From CAZLPZ01 sp964607245 (lineage in GTDB: Bacteria; Pseudomonadota; Alphaproteobacteria; Micavibrionales; Micavibrionaceae), in assembly GCA_964607245.1 (NCBI GenBank), contig CAZSIB010000004.1, positions 56,116 to 120,115 on the forward strand: a stretch of DNA of 64,000 nt. Direction: 5' to 3'. A model generated the notes under the pieces. That model was not told the origin of the DNA. It saw nothing but the letters and a program-made list of their open reading frames with translations, and searched no databases. Position numbers and translations under genes: made by a program. Below, one piece after another: positions 18,343 through 26,998 of this stretch. Positions within the stretch are counted from its first letter, which is position 1. Each line of letters starts with the position of its first letter.

Positions 18343-18486
18343 AACCCGTCCATGATCTCTACTCGGACGTTCGATTTTTCAAGTTTTTCTGCGCTTCCGG
18401 TGCTCACGTACGTATACGTACGCTCCGCTCCGGTTCTTGAAACTCATGAAAAATCGTGTGTCCGAGCGAGATTCTGAACAGGTTCT
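18341..18486. repeat. 146-bp imperfect inverted repeat (large hairpin)
   Basis: The outer arms begin AGAACC (18341-18346) and end GGTTCT (18481-18486). Inside, CTCGGAC plus CGATTTTTCA (18362-18368, 18372-18381) pairs exactly with TGAAAAATCG plus GTCCGAG (18447-18456, 18460-18466). The centre holds the perfect 16-bp palindrome CGTACGTATACGTACG at 18407-18422. Alternating purine/pyrimidine at the centre favours cruciform extrusion. It lies between convergent genes, where a bidirectional 3' end or an inserted palindromic element would fit. Confidence 0.75.
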
Positions 18487-18502
18487 TGGAATCTGGCTGG
18501 GC

Positions 18503-18922
18503 CTAATTTCCGGCCGGGATCAATGCCGATTCTGACGGACGCTTGACCATGTATTGAAACCCAAGTTTATCCGTATCCAGAGATGAGGCATGGCATCCCA
18601 CATGGGCCATTCCATAGCGCGCATAGTCGGGTAATTTTGGATCGATCGCGTTTGCTGTAAATCGCCATTCGCGCCCTAAATAGCTTCCGCCTTTTTCTTT
18701 CACTTCATCCGGTCCGGCACGGCGGCAAATATCGTTGCGATAGCGGGAGATATCTCCCTCTAAAGCCATCACCGTATTCGTGAGGTTCTGTTTTTCTTCT
18801 TTTAATTCAAGAGCTTGTCGTACAAGAACGGGGGCAGCGGCAAAGCTCAGCATGAGGGCGGATAAGCCGGTGGCAAACTTTTTTCTACTAACGAGCGAGA
18901 TTGAATGAGCTTGTGTGGACAT
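18503..18922 (-). CDS. Hypothetical membrane-anchored protein with coiled coil
   Basis: A 139-residue protein. A single hydrophobic segment (KFATGLSALMLSFAAAPVL, about 15-33) is preceded by a basic residue cluster, giving a signal anchor. A short charged helix, probably coiled coil, follows (LELKEEKQNLTNTVMALEGD, about 38-57). The C-terminal ~80 residues contain two cysteines (DICRRAG and HVGCHAS) and may be periplasmic. The upstream region 18923-19240 is non-coding. Function unknown. Confidence 0.5.
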   Translation of the reverse strand: MSTQAHSISLVSRKKFATGLSALMLSFAAAPVLVRQALELKEEKQNLTNTVMALEGDISRYRNDICRRAGPDEVKEKGGSYLGREWRFTANAIDPKLPDYARYGMAHVGCHASSLDTDKLGFQYMVKRPSESALIPAGN

Positions 18923-19024
18923 GATTTTCTCCTGTTTTTAAAATGAACTGAAGGCATATTATCGAATATTTAACAATATGTCAATAATTAGAATGACGTT
19001 TTTATATGCGCATCCCCATTTTTA

Positions 19025-19052
19025 GATTTTACATAATATATTATGTAAAATC
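19025..19052. repeat. 28-bp perfect palindrome
   Basis: The sequence reads the same on both strands over 28 bp, with core ACATAATATATTATGT flanked by GATTTT and AAAATC. Such an uninterrupted AT-rich palindrome may be a dimeric-repressor operator or a hairpin. It lies about 100 nt upstream of the leftward 139-residue gene. Confidence 0.6.
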
Positions 19053-19094
19053 CTGTGTCCTTTTTGTCCTGGCCTAAAAAATTAAATGAGCACT

Positions 19095-19200
19095 GTCATT
19101 CCGGCTCCTGCTCTCACCCGGGGGTGGGATCCAGAGGGCAAGCTTTTGCACTGCTGCAGACCTTGATCCCAGATCAGTGCGTTGCCCTTTACGGGATGAC
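19095..19200. repeat. Dispersed palindromic element, copy A
   Basis: Ends are GTCATTCCGG and ACGGGATGAC, imperfect inverted copies, with GGATCCAG-like and CACTGCTGCAG-type inverted segments inside. The terminal GTCAT(T/C)CC is shared with the elements at 24342-24415 and 55635-55660, so this is a repeat family rather than a chance hairpin. Confidence 0.6.
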
Positions 19201-19240
19201 AACGCGGTTCGTTGTTTATTGAAAAGCCTATGTTTAATCC

Positions 19241-19741
19241 CTAAAACCGTTTGGTCGGGTCGAATAATTGTTCGGGTCGAATGACGGGTTTGCGCGTGCC
19301 GCCGCCCGCCGTGCCGGATCCGACGTTCTCGGCGGCCTTGAAAATGCGTTCGATGAGCGCGTCAATATCCGGAATCTCGCCGCGGTTTAACGCGGTTGTG
19401 ACCGCCACGAAAAAATCGCCCGCCTTTTTTTCCCAATCGTAAATTTTGTTGTGATACGCCTCGCGTTTGACGCGCAGGATATCGGGGGTCCATTTTTTGT
19501 TCATGTCTTGCTTGGCATGGAAAAACAGGATGGATTCGGTCTCGGGCGTGTCGGGCTTTAAGATAATATGCACAAGATCAATTGCCGCGTCGATCTGGTC
19601 GCCTTCGGCGTTCATGCTGACCAGTGCGCTGCACGTCACCCCTTTTTCGGCATCATCTGCCGACCACATCCGGCTGTCATAGGGGCCAAATGGGCCATCA
19701 ATCCCCAGATGGGTCAAAAATTCGGGCAAGGTCGCTTTCAT
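19241..19741 (-). CDS. Hypothetical 166-residue protein
   Basis: A soluble acidic protein without signal peptide or membrane segment. Visible are a FGPYDSRMWSADDAEKGVTC N-terminal part, a stretch of alternating hydrophobics (AAIDLVHIILKPD), then a probable helix IDALIERIFKAAENV before a Gly-rich hinge and basic tail. It lies 24 nt before xseA's stop on the same strand, so it may be last in a putA-xseA message. No family recognised. Confidence 0.55.
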   Translation of the reverse strand: MKATLPEFLTHLGIDGPFGPYDSRMWSADDAEKGVTCSALVSMNAEGDQIDAAIDLVHIILKPDTPETESILFFHAKQDMNKKWTPDILRVKREAYHNKIYDWEKKAGDFFVAVTTALNRGEIPDIDALIERIFKAAENVGSGTAGGGTRKPVIRPEQLFDPTKRF

Positions 19742-19765
19742 ACCGGGCAGATTAGGGGAAAATGA

Positions 19766-21154
19766 TTATTGGCGCAAGTCGGTTGGCGCGTCTTCGTTTT
19801 GAATCGTGGCCCTGCGGGTCGTTCTGTCACCAAACAAAATCGTGACGTTTTGACCGGATGTCAGGGGTTTCCCGGCCGACACAATGTGACCGGAATCGTC
19901 TTTCACAAGGGCAAACCCGCGCGCGAGCACCTGGTGGAAGGAGAGTGTCTCGAGCACCCGTGCGGTTCCTTGAAAACGATCGATCCGTCCGGGCAAAATG
20001 TTTTTTGCGGCGTGGGTCAAGGCGTGGGTGTGAAGGGCGAGGATCCGGCCCTGTTCGGTAATGAACCGCGCCGGGTGGATCAAGCCTGCCGCGCGTTCAT
20101 TCACCTTCGCGCGGGCTTGAGTCAGGCGCATGTCGATGATGCGCGCCATCTGGTCCGAGAGGTGGTCAACACGCTGGCGCGGTGTCTCGAGTAAACGTTC
20201 GGGTGTGCCTAAGCGCGCGGTGATTTCAGACAGGCGCATCCGTTCTTCGCGGATTCGACGTGACAAAGCATGGGTCAATTGCCCGCCCAAATTTTGAACG
20301 GTATAGATCAGATCATCCCGCACGGGCACAGCGAATTCGGCGGCAGCGGTGGGGGTGGGCGCGCGCAGATCGGCCGCATAATCAATCAGCGTCGTATCCG
20401 TTTCATGCCCGACGGCGGAAATCACGGGAATGGTGGATACCGCGACCGCGCGGACCAGGGCTTCGTCGTTAAAGGGCATTAAATCTTCAATCGATCCGCC
20501 GCCGCGCGCCACAATAATCACATCGGGACGGGGGATATCTCCGTTTTGAGGCAGAGCGGAAAAACCTTGTATTGCGGCCGCGATCTCGACGCTGGCGCGT
20601 TCACCCTGAACGGTCACGGGCCACAAGAGAACATGCACCGGGAAACGGTCCCGCAGGCGGTGCAAGATATCGCGAATGACAGCCCCCGTGGGCGAGGTGA
20701 TGATGCCGATGGTTTGCGGCAAAAGGGGCAGGGCGCGTTTTCGGCTTGCATCAAATAACCCTTCAGCCGTGAGGCGCAGGCGCCGATCCTCGATCATTTT
20801 TAAAAGTGCACCGATGCCCGCGAGTTCAATTTGTTCGATCACCAGTTGATAAGATGAACGCGCGGGATAGGTGGTGATGCGTCCGGTGCAAATCACCTCC
20901 ATCCCTTCTTCGGGCCGGATTTTTAATCGCGGAAGTTGTGATTTCCAGCAGACCGCGTCGATGACGGCGTTCGCATCTTTCAGTGCGCTGTACATGTGGC
21001 CTGATGCGGGGTACGCGACCTTTGAGAGTTCGCCGCGCACACGTACACGACCAAACGCATCTTCAAGTGTGCGTTTTAAAGCCCCTGACAGATCCGAGAC
21101 CGAAAGTTCAGGAATATTTGTGCCGGGGGAAGAGAGGGGAAGATCACTCATCAC
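19766..21154 (-). CDS. xseA: Exodeoxyribonuclease VII large subunit
   Basis: A 462-residue catalytic subunit of exonuclease VII, which degrades single-stranded DNA with XseB. The N-terminal OB-fold (about 15-110) contains VRGELSKVAYPASGHMYSAL. The nuclease domain carries VARGGGSIEDLMPFNDEALV (about 211-230) and SAVGHETDTTLIDYAAD, the conserved Gly-rich and His/Asp motifs of the family. A helical coiled region follows. Its start overlaps putA by 11 nt. The small subunit gene is not in the window. Confidence 0.93.
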   Translation of the reverse strand: MMSDLPLSSPGTNIPELSVSDLSGALKRTLEDAFGRVRVRGELSKVAYPASGHMYSALKDANAVIDAVCWKSQLPRLKIRPEEGMEVICTGRITTYPARSSYQLVIEQIELAGIGALLKMIEDRRLRLTAEGLFDASRKRALPLLPQTIGIITSPTGAVIRDILHRLRDRFPVHVLLWPVTVQGERASVEIAAAIQGFSALPQNGDIPRPDVIIVARGGGSIEDLMPFNDEALVRAVAVSTIPVISAVGHETDTTLIDYAADLRAPTPTAAAEFAVPVRDDLIYTVQNLGGQLTHALSRRIREERMRLSEITARLGTPERLLETPRQRVDHLSDQMARIIDMRLTQARAKVNERAAGLIHPARFITEQGRILALHTHALTHAAKNILPGRIDRFQGTARVLETLSFHQVLARGFALVKDDSGHIVSAGKPLTSGQNVTILFGDRTTRRATIQNEDAPTDLRQ

Positions 21155-24125
21155 GCCCCGCCACCAAGGTCACGTTCCCGCCACTTGCCGCTGTGTTCCA
21201 TGTCGTGATTTTTTCATGGGCAAAGCGCAGAAGATAATGCGGCCCGCCCGCCTTGAACCCTGTCCCTGACAAACCTTGGCCGCCAAAGGGTTGTGATCCC
21301 ACGACCGCGCCGATTTGCGTGCGGTTGATATAGATATTCCCCACATGCGCGCCTTGGGCTAAATCGTGGATGCGGTGATCGATCCGCGAATGAATCCCAA
21401 AGGTCAGGCCATATCCGGTCATGTTGATATCACGCAGCATGCGCGGCAGATCACCCGAATCAAAGAGAACAACATGTAGGATCGGGCCAAAGACTTCGCC
21501 CGGAAGTTGCCGGATCGAACCGATTTCATAGATGCCGGGGGCAAAATAATTTCCTTGAAGATGGGGATCGAAGCGCGCGCGGGCGATCATTTTTGCGCCA
21601 ATGCCGGTCAAGAATTTTTCATGTGCAATAAGCCGCTTCATGGCATCCGTATCGATTACGGGCCCGATATCTGTTCCCGGATCAGACGGGTCGCCGATGC
21701 GTAAAACATCAAGTGCACCCGACAGTAAATTTAAAACACGTGGCGCGATCGTACGCTCAAGATAAAGGACACGTAACGCCGAACAGCGCTGTCCCGCCGA
21801 CCCAAAGGCCGAGGCGATCACATCGTCGCAGACCTGTTCCGGCAGCGCGCTTGAATCGACGATCATCGCATTTTGGCCACCTGTTTCGGCAATCAAGGGG
21901 ACAATCGGGCCGTTCTTGGCGGCCAGGGTGCGGTTGATATGTTGGGCGACCTCGGTCGATCCGGTAAAGGCAACGCCAGCAATATCGGGATACGAAGTGA
22001 GCATGGCCCCCACGCTGCCGTCTCCAATCGCCAGTTGCAGGACATCCGCCGGAACCCCCGCTTGATACAGAAGCTCGACCGCAAATGCGGCGATTTTTGG
22101 GGTTTGTTCGGCGGGTTTGGCAATCACACTGTTCCCGGCGATGAGGGCGGCGGTGACTTGACCTGTGAAGATGGCAAGCGGAAAATTCCATGGGCTGATA
22201 CACACAAAGACGCCGCGGCCATGAAGGGTCATGACATTTGTTTCGCCGGTAGGGCCCGGCAATGTGGTCCCGTTTTCATGAAATGACGCGCGGCCAAGCG
22301 CCGCATAGTATCGCGCGAAATCAATCGCTTCACGAATTTCGGCCTGGGCATCCGCCAATGTCTTGAACCCTTCTTGGGCCAAAAGCGCCATGAGCGTACC
22401 GCGATGAAGAATCAACAGATCGGCAAAGCGTTCTAGAATGCCAGCGCGGATATTTGCCGATTTATTAGACCAGGCGATGTGGGCGCGGGTCGCGCGCGTG
22501 ACCATATGTTCGATATCGGCTGCTGTCGGCGATGGGGGTAGGGTGATTGCCACATTCCCCTTGTGCGGCGTTGCCAAAAGGCCCGCGCGTTCATTCACCT
22601 GGCCAATATCAACACCGGGGCTGTTCGCGCGGTCCGGAAAAAGAAGTGGCGGTGGGGGAAGGCGCGGATGACGGCGTGTGGGGCCTTGGGTTGCGCGGGC
22701 GACAGGATCGGTGGTCGCTAGCGCATCCGCTGCTGCCGCCTGATGAACAAAGGATGTATTTGCACCATTTTCCATGAGACGCCGGACAAGATAGGGGAGA
22801 AGCGCGTCATCCGATCCGATCGGGGCGTAAATCGTGCCGTTTGTCTCGGTCTGTGCAAGGACCGTGTCATGAAGGGCCGCGCCCATGCCGTGCAGTCGTT
22901 GAAATTCAAACGTATGGCGGCGGGCACCCGCCGCAAAATCTAGAATGGCCGCCATCGTATGCGCGTTATGCGTCGCAAACATCGGATACACGGCATCGCC
23001 GCCCGCAAATAATTTCTGTGCACAGACCAGATAAGAGAGATCGGTATTACATTTGCGCGTCCAGACCGGATAATCGGGCAAACCCAAAACTTGGGCGCGT
23101 TTGATTTCTGTATCCCAATAGGCCCCTTTGACCAGGCGGACGCGTACTTGCCGGCCTGTCTCCTTTGCCATGTCGATCACATGATCGATGAGGTCCGGCG
23201 CATATTTTTGATAAGCCTGAACGGCAAGGCCAAGGCCATCCCAGCCTGCAAGCGATGGGTCCCGCGCGACATCATGGAAGATCGCGAGAGAAAGGGACAA
23301 ACGTTCTGTTTCTTCGGCATCTACCGTGAGGGTGAGTTGATGCGTCCGCGCAATTTGGGCCAGTTGCAGCAAGCGCCCGGCTAAGACCGAACGGCACGTG
23401 CCGGCCTGAAGCGGATGGTAGCGGGGATGAAGGGCCGAGAGTTTGACCGACAGGCCGCTGCGTTTATTTTTAAGTTGCCCGGACAGGCGCGCGCGGGCGG
23501 CGATATTCATCCCGTGGACATAGGCCTCCATATGGCGGGTGGCATCGGCTTCTGTACGCGCGCCTTCACCCAACATATCAAAGGACAGGGCATAGCCCTT
23601 TTCGATATGGGCGGCTGCGGCCTCAAGCGCCAGTTCAATATCGGGGGCGAGAATAAATTGCTTGCTCAGCATCCGCACGCCGGCGCGGGCCGCGCGGCGA
23701 ATGACGGGGGCGCTTGCTTGGCTTAAGAAACTGCCCAAGGTTAATTTGGTCGCCGATAACCCTAGTCGTGCCGCGCGGACCAGGGGATCCGATGTCGCGG
23801 TTGCCCCGCGGCGCCACCCGCCGGCATTGATTTTATCGCGGATCATCGCATCGGCAGTTTTGTCGTCGGGAATGCGCAGCAACGCTTCAGCGAGGGAGAT
23901 AAGCGCCATGCCTTCTGGCGTGTCCATGGGGTACTGCGCGAGAAACGCATCGATATTGCCCCGCGGGGTTGGAAGGGCTTGGCTTGCTGATAAGAATTCT
24001 TGCGCGCGGCCCGCAATGCGCGCGGCCCGTCCCGCATCCCAAGCCAGTTTCTTGCCGAGTTCAGCAACACCCAGGGCTTCGTCCGTGTAACGAGGAGGGG
24101 TAAAAGGGGTATATTCTTTTTGCAT
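21144..24125 (-). CDS. putA: Bifunctional proline dehydrogenase / glutamate-gamma-semialdehyde dehydrogenase
   Basis: A 993-residue enzyme oxidising proline to glutamate: FAD-dependent proline dehydrogenase in the first half, NAD-dependent P5C dehydrogenase in the second. The PRODH part shows GLSVKLSALHPRY (about 223-235) and RLVKGAYWD (about 331-339). The dehydrogenase part shows ISPWNFPLAIFTGQ, the general-base Glu in AETGGQNAMI and the nucleophile Cys in SAGQRCSALR (about 779). The ~1000-residue length and lack of an N-terminal ribbon-helix-helix make it a short class-1 PutA, so it should not autoregulate. Confidence 0.94.
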   Translation of the reverse strand: MQKEYTPFTPPRYTDEALGVAELGKKLAWDAGRAARIAGRAQEFLSASQALPTPRGNIDAFLAQYPMDTPEGMALISLAEALLRIPDDKTADAMIRDKINAGGWRRGATATSDPLVRAARLGLSATKLTLGSFLSQASAPVIRRAARAGVRMLSKQFILAPDIELALEAAAAHIEKGYALSFDMLGEGARTEADATRHMEAYVHGMNIAARARLSGQLKNKRSGLSVKLSALHPRYHPLQAGTCRSVLAGRLLQLAQIARTHQLTLTVDAEETERLSLSLAIFHDVARDPSLAGWDGLGLAVQAYQKYAPDLIDHVIDMAKETGRQVRVRLVKGAYWDTEIKRAQVLGLPDYPVWTRKCNTDLSYLVCAQKLFAGGDAVYPMFATHNAHTMAAILDFAAGARRHTFEFQRLHGMGAALHDTVLAQTETNGTIYAPIGSDDALLPYLVRRLMENGANTSFVHQAAAADALATTDPVARATQGPTRRHPRLPPPPLLFPDRANSPGVDIGQVNERAGLLATPHKGNVAITLPPSPTAADIEHMVTRATRAHIAWSNKSANIRAGILERFADLLILHRGTLMALLAQEGFKTLADAQAEIREAIDFARYYAALGRASFHENGTTLPGPTGETNVMTLHGRGVFVCISPWNFPLAIFTGQVTAALIAGNSVIAKPAEQTPKIAAFAVELLYQAGVPADVLQLAIGDGSVGAMLTSYPDIAGVAFTGSTEVAQHINRTLAAKNGPIVPLIAETGGQNAMIVDSSALPEQVCDDVIASAFGSAGQRCSALRVLYLERTIAPRVLNLLSGALDVLRIGDPSDPGTDIGPVIDTDAMKRLIAHEKFLTGIGAKMIARARFDPHLQGNYFAPGIYEIGSIRQLPGEVFGPILHVVLFDSGDLPRMLRDINMTGYGLTFGIHSRIDHRIHDLAQGAHVGNIYINRTQIGAVVGSQPFGGQGLSGTGFKAGGPHYLLRFAHEKITTWNTAASGGNVTLVAGRDE

Positions 24126-24341
24126 AATTTTAATAAGAGAGAACCTGTTTTTTCAATCTTACCCGAGATTGATCAAAAAGGGGAGTTTTCACCGCGTGGC
24201 GCGCATGAATTTTTTTTGGGGAGATTTCCCCTCACCCTCCCATGGGGCGTTGCCGCGATGGGTCCCTCCCTCTTCCGGTGGAAGAGGGGTTTGTTTCTTA
24301 TCCTGCTTTTGTTTTTCTTACTTTTTCCTCTTTTCTTCCTT

Positions 24342-24415
24342 GTCATCCCCGCGAAGGCGGGGATCCAGTTCTTTTTTCTTTTTTCTCCCTGGATTCCCGC
24401 TGTTGCGGGAATGAC
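24342..24415. repeat. Dispersed palindromic element, copy B (double hairpin)
   Basis: Two hairpins face each other: GTCATCCCCGCGAAGGCGGG at the left end, then GGATCCAG, and CTGGATTCCCGC, loop, GCGGGAATGAC at the right end. The outer GTCAT/ATGAC and inner GGATCCAG/CTGGATTC are inverted. This is the common GTCATTCCCGCG-type intergenic repeat of proteobacteria; the same ends recur at 19095 and 55635. Confidence 0.7.
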
Positions 24416-24437
24416 AGAGAAGCTTCTTTGGCTTTTA

Positions 24438-24475
24438 TTCCCTTGTGTTTTTTGTGTTCAAAAAACACAAGGGAA
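24438..24475. terminator. Perfect 16-bp-arm hairpin
   Basis: TTCCCTTGTGTTTTTT and AAAAAACACAAGGGAA are exact inverted copies separated by GTGTTC. It is downstream of the leftward SurA-like gene's stop, on the putA-proximal side. The A/T block is inside the stem rather than after it, so terminator activity is a guess. Confidence 0.4.
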
Positions 24476-24707
24476 CAGCGCGCGCCGCCCTAACAAGTGT
24501 GGGCTGCCCGGTTTTGGGTGGAGGATTGGCCCCTTTATTCAGACGGTTGGATTTACCCAACACGCCTTGAAAAAAAAGCTTCCCCCTCTAGTCGTCGACT
24601 CCATTGAAACAGAGTATAAGCAAACAATCCCGAAATGTCAAGTATTATTTTCAAAAAAGTGATGAAGGCTGTAGTGTTAAGAAAATAAGCCTTTTCAAAA
24701 GACTGTC

Positions 24708-25649
24708 TTACAGCCGATTTTCAATGAAGGCGGCAGACCGAAGATCCAGATAATACCGGCGTTGCAGGCGGTCGAGCCGTTCTGTCCCGATTTTTTCGGC
24801 AATTTGATCACGGGTGGGCAGGGTCTCGGCGGTACGGACGCGCACGTCATGTACCCACAAAATTTGAAGGCCAATCGCGGTTTTATAGGGACCGATCAAC
24901 GTTCCGGCTTTGGCCCCCCGTAACGCACCGGCAATATCGCTTTGCAGTTGGTCCCCCACAATCCAGCCGATATGCCCGCCCTGGGCCGCACTGGAAACCC
25001 GCGAAAACTGGGCGGCAAGCGGGGCAAAGCTGTCTGGTTTTTTTGTGACCTGGGCAATAATTTTTTGAGCAAGTTCGCGGCTGTTTTTCTCATCCTGCGG
25101 ACGGTCAATGGGCAAGACAATTTCGCCCAACCGAAATTCTGTTTGGCCCACGCGCGATTTTAATATATCGAGTTCGGCATCAATATCCGTTTCGGTCACA
25201 TCCACATCGGGGCGAATTTTCTTTGTGACGACTTTCATCCATCCGATATTGCTGCGGATTTGAGCGCGTAAAGACCGCAAGGACAGCCCGCGCTTGCGGA
25301 ACATGGTTTCAAATTCGGCGCGCGACATTTTATTTTGTGCCGCGATATCCGCAATCGCACGGTCGATATCGGTTTCCTCGATTTTTATCCCAAGGCGCGC
25401 GACTTCTTGATTTTTAATCGCTTCTTCGACAAGAGCGCTTAATACCTGGGGCCGTACGCGCATTAAAACATCGGGCGTTGCCGGAAGGCCCGCCGACGAC
25501 ATGATCATTTTCATGCGGTCATCCACATCCGATTGCGTGACTGCCTGGGCGTTGACAACGGCTGCGATCGATTCACTGCGCTTTTGTGGCGCCGCAAGAC
25601 TGGGTGACGTTGCAAGGATCAAAGAGAGAAGAAGGACTAGAGCGCGCAT
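24708..25649 (-). CDS. SurA-like periplasmic peptidyl-prolyl isomerase
   Basis: A 313-residue exported chaperone. A signal peptide (MRALVLLLSLILATSPSLA) is followed by a SurA N-like helical domain (about 26-165; VVNAQAVTQSDVDDRM) and one parvulin domain (about 170-280; FRLGEIVLPI, FSRVSSAAQGGHIGWI, GLQILWVHDVR). SurA of enterobacteria has two parvulin domains; one is usual in alphaproteobacteria. It should assist outer-membrane protein folding. It overlaps the upstream reductase gene by 13 nt. Confidence 0.85.
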   Translation of the reverse strand: MRALVLLLSLILATSPSLAAPQKRSESIAAVVNAQAVTQSDVDDRMKMIMSSAGLPATPDVLMRVRPQVLSALVEEAIKNQEVARLGIKIEETDIDRAIADIAAQNKMSRAEFETMFRKRGLSLRSLRAQIRSNIGWMKVVTKKIRPDVDVTETDIDAELDILKSRVGQTEFRLGEIVLPIDRPQDEKNSRELAQKIIAQVTKKPDSFAPLAAQFSRVSSAAQGGHIGWIVGDQLQSDIAGALRGAKAGTLIGPYKTAIGLQILWVHDVRVRTAETLPTRDQIAEKIGTERLDRLQRRYYLDLRSAAFIENRL

Positions 25650-26605
25650 GGCATCTCCTTGTTTTCGGCGCGGCCATATCGAAACCGCGCAAGTGCCTGG
25701 GGTAGGAATGAATCAAGGGCAACGGGCGTGATCCCCAGGGTGGAAAACCCATCAGCGCCGGGTGTCACCACCGAATCGGTTTCAAGCGACCGCACCTGAT
25801 CCCGGGTCAAAAGACGGCCGGGGAGACGTTCCAGAAAAAACGCCTTGATCCGCGCGCCCCACCACGGAATTGACACGAGCCAGCGGTGGATTCCTGTATA
25901 ACGGGCGAGCCGTTCGTAAACCCCACGAAAATCGAGAACATCCGGCCCCCCGAGTTCAAAAAGACGCCCTGTTCGCGTATCATCCCCCTGGATTACAGCC
26001 AGAACAGCGCGCGCCACATCCTCGACATAGACGGGTTGAAGCCGCGTGTGTCCGCCGCCAATCAAGGGCAGAAAGGGCAGAGCCGTCGACAAACGCGCAA
26101 AACGAATAAAGAACTGATCGTTCATCCCAAACATCACGCCCGATCTTAAAATGGTGGCATGCGGGCAAATCTCGCGCAGAATGGTTTCGCCCTGGCGTTT
26201 GGTGCGGCCATAGGTAGATCTGGAGTTGTCGATCCCCAAGGCGGAAAGATGCACGACGCGCGCGACATGATATCGTTTGCAGGCTGTCGCAATTTGTCGG
26301 GTCAGTTCAATGTGGACCGCGTGGAAGGTAGACCGGCGGCGTTCGTACAAAATGCCCGTACAATTAACAACGGCATCTGCGCCATTGATGGCCGCGCCAA
26401 TCGTATCGGGTCGTCCGGGGTGATAAAAAAGCGGTGTGACTTGCCCCGGTGTGCCCAGGGTTTTCAGGGCATAGCAGGCTTTTGGTTCGCGGGTCGCGAC
26501 GCGTACCACATATCCGGCGCGGGCCAGTTGGGCCACCACCGCACGGCCTAAAAACCCTGATCCGCCAAAAACAGTCACAATGCGCTGCGTGTTAATCATT
26601 ACCAT
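25637..26605 (-). CDS. NAD(P)-binding, complex I NDUFA9-like protein
   Basis: A 322-residue atypical short-chain dehydrogenase. The Rossmann motif TVFGGSGFLGRAV lies at about 10-22, and VHLSALGIDNSRSTYGRTKRQGE includes the YxxxK-like pair. RLQPVYVEDVARAV is characteristic of the NDUFA9 group of extended SDRs. Alphaproteobacterial members are described as complex I-associated or ubiquinone-related; the actual substrate is unknown. Its 3' end overlaps the start of the SurA-like gene, so the two are coupled. Confidence 0.78.
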   Translation of the reverse strand: MVMINTQRIVTVFGGSGFLGRAVVAQLARAGYVVRVATREPKACYALKTLGTPGQVTPLFYHPGRPDTIGAAINGADAVVNCTGILYERRRSTFHAVHIELTRQIATACKRYHVARVVHLSALGIDNSRSTYGRTKRQGETILREICPHATILRSGVMFGMNDQFFIRFARLSTALPFLPLIGGGHTRLQPVYVEDVARAVLAVIQGDDTRTGRLFELGGPDVLDFRGVYERLARYTGIHRWLVSIPWWGARIKAFFLERLPGRLLTRDQVRSLETDSVVTPGADGFSTLGITPVALDSFLPQALARFRYGRAENKEMPCAL

Positions 26606-26672
26606 AAACCCATTGCATCCAATACAATCAGGGTCAGTGTAAAAGCATCCATCCGGACTGTCTAGATGGACC

Positions 26673-26984
26673 CTAAATCGGCATGCGGAGGATGTCTTGG
26701 TACGCCGTGATCAAACGGTCGCGAATGGCAACAACGGTTTGAAGGGTCAGTTCCGCCTTGGTAATCGCCTGAACCACATCGTTTAAATCGGCCTTGCCGG
26801 AAATCGCGGCGGCCGAGGTTGCCTCACCAATTTTAATTGTATCGATGGTATTCTGGACCCCAGCGCGCAGCATATCGCCAAAACTGGGCGTACCCGCGGG
26901 CAGATCCAGTCCGGCTGTACCCGATTTCTGGGTATTGGAATAGGCGTTTGCGACGAGCGCCGGATTTGCGATTTTATCGACCAT
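26673..26984 (-). CDS. fliE: Flagellar hook-basal body protein FliE
   Basis: A 103-residue protein that links the MS ring to the proximal rod. Features are SFGDMLRAGVQNTIDTI in the middle and the C-terminal helix KAELTLQTVVAIRDRLITAY, the typical FliE ending (last residues QDILRMPI). It is the third gene of a leftward flgB-flgC-fliE unit, 14 nt after flgC, and is exported by the flagellar type III apparatus. Confidence 0.93.
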   Translation of the reverse strand: MVDKIANPALVANAYSNTQKSGTAGLDLPAGTPSFGDMLRAGVQNTIDTIKIGEATSAAAISGKADLNDVVQAITKAELTLQTVVAIRDRLITAYQDILRMPI

Positions 26985-26998
26985 AACGGTACTCTACC

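Larger units (their letters stand above)
18923..19240. other. Gene-free stretch with two palindromic elements
   Basis: This 318-nt stretch lies between two leftward genes. I see no reading frame worth calling. It holds a 28-bp perfect AT-rich palindrome and a ~106-bp element with GTCAT...ATGAC ends, described separately, and must also contain the promoter of the 139-residue gene. Confidence 0.6.
24126..24707. other. Gene-free stretch upstream of putA, rich in palindromes
   Basis: 582 nt lie between putA and the SurA-like gene, both leftward. I see no convincing gene; open frames here are T-rich and lack a start with a ribosome-binding site. It contains a repeat element at 24342-24415, a strong hairpin at 24438-24475 and presumably the putA promoter. 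Confidence 0.55.

Noticed and set aside
24000..24662. A 220-codon rightward frame at the putA start and beyond
   Set aside because: It runs through the putA N-terminus antisense and then through palindromic repeats and T-rich DNA; no ribosome-binding site.
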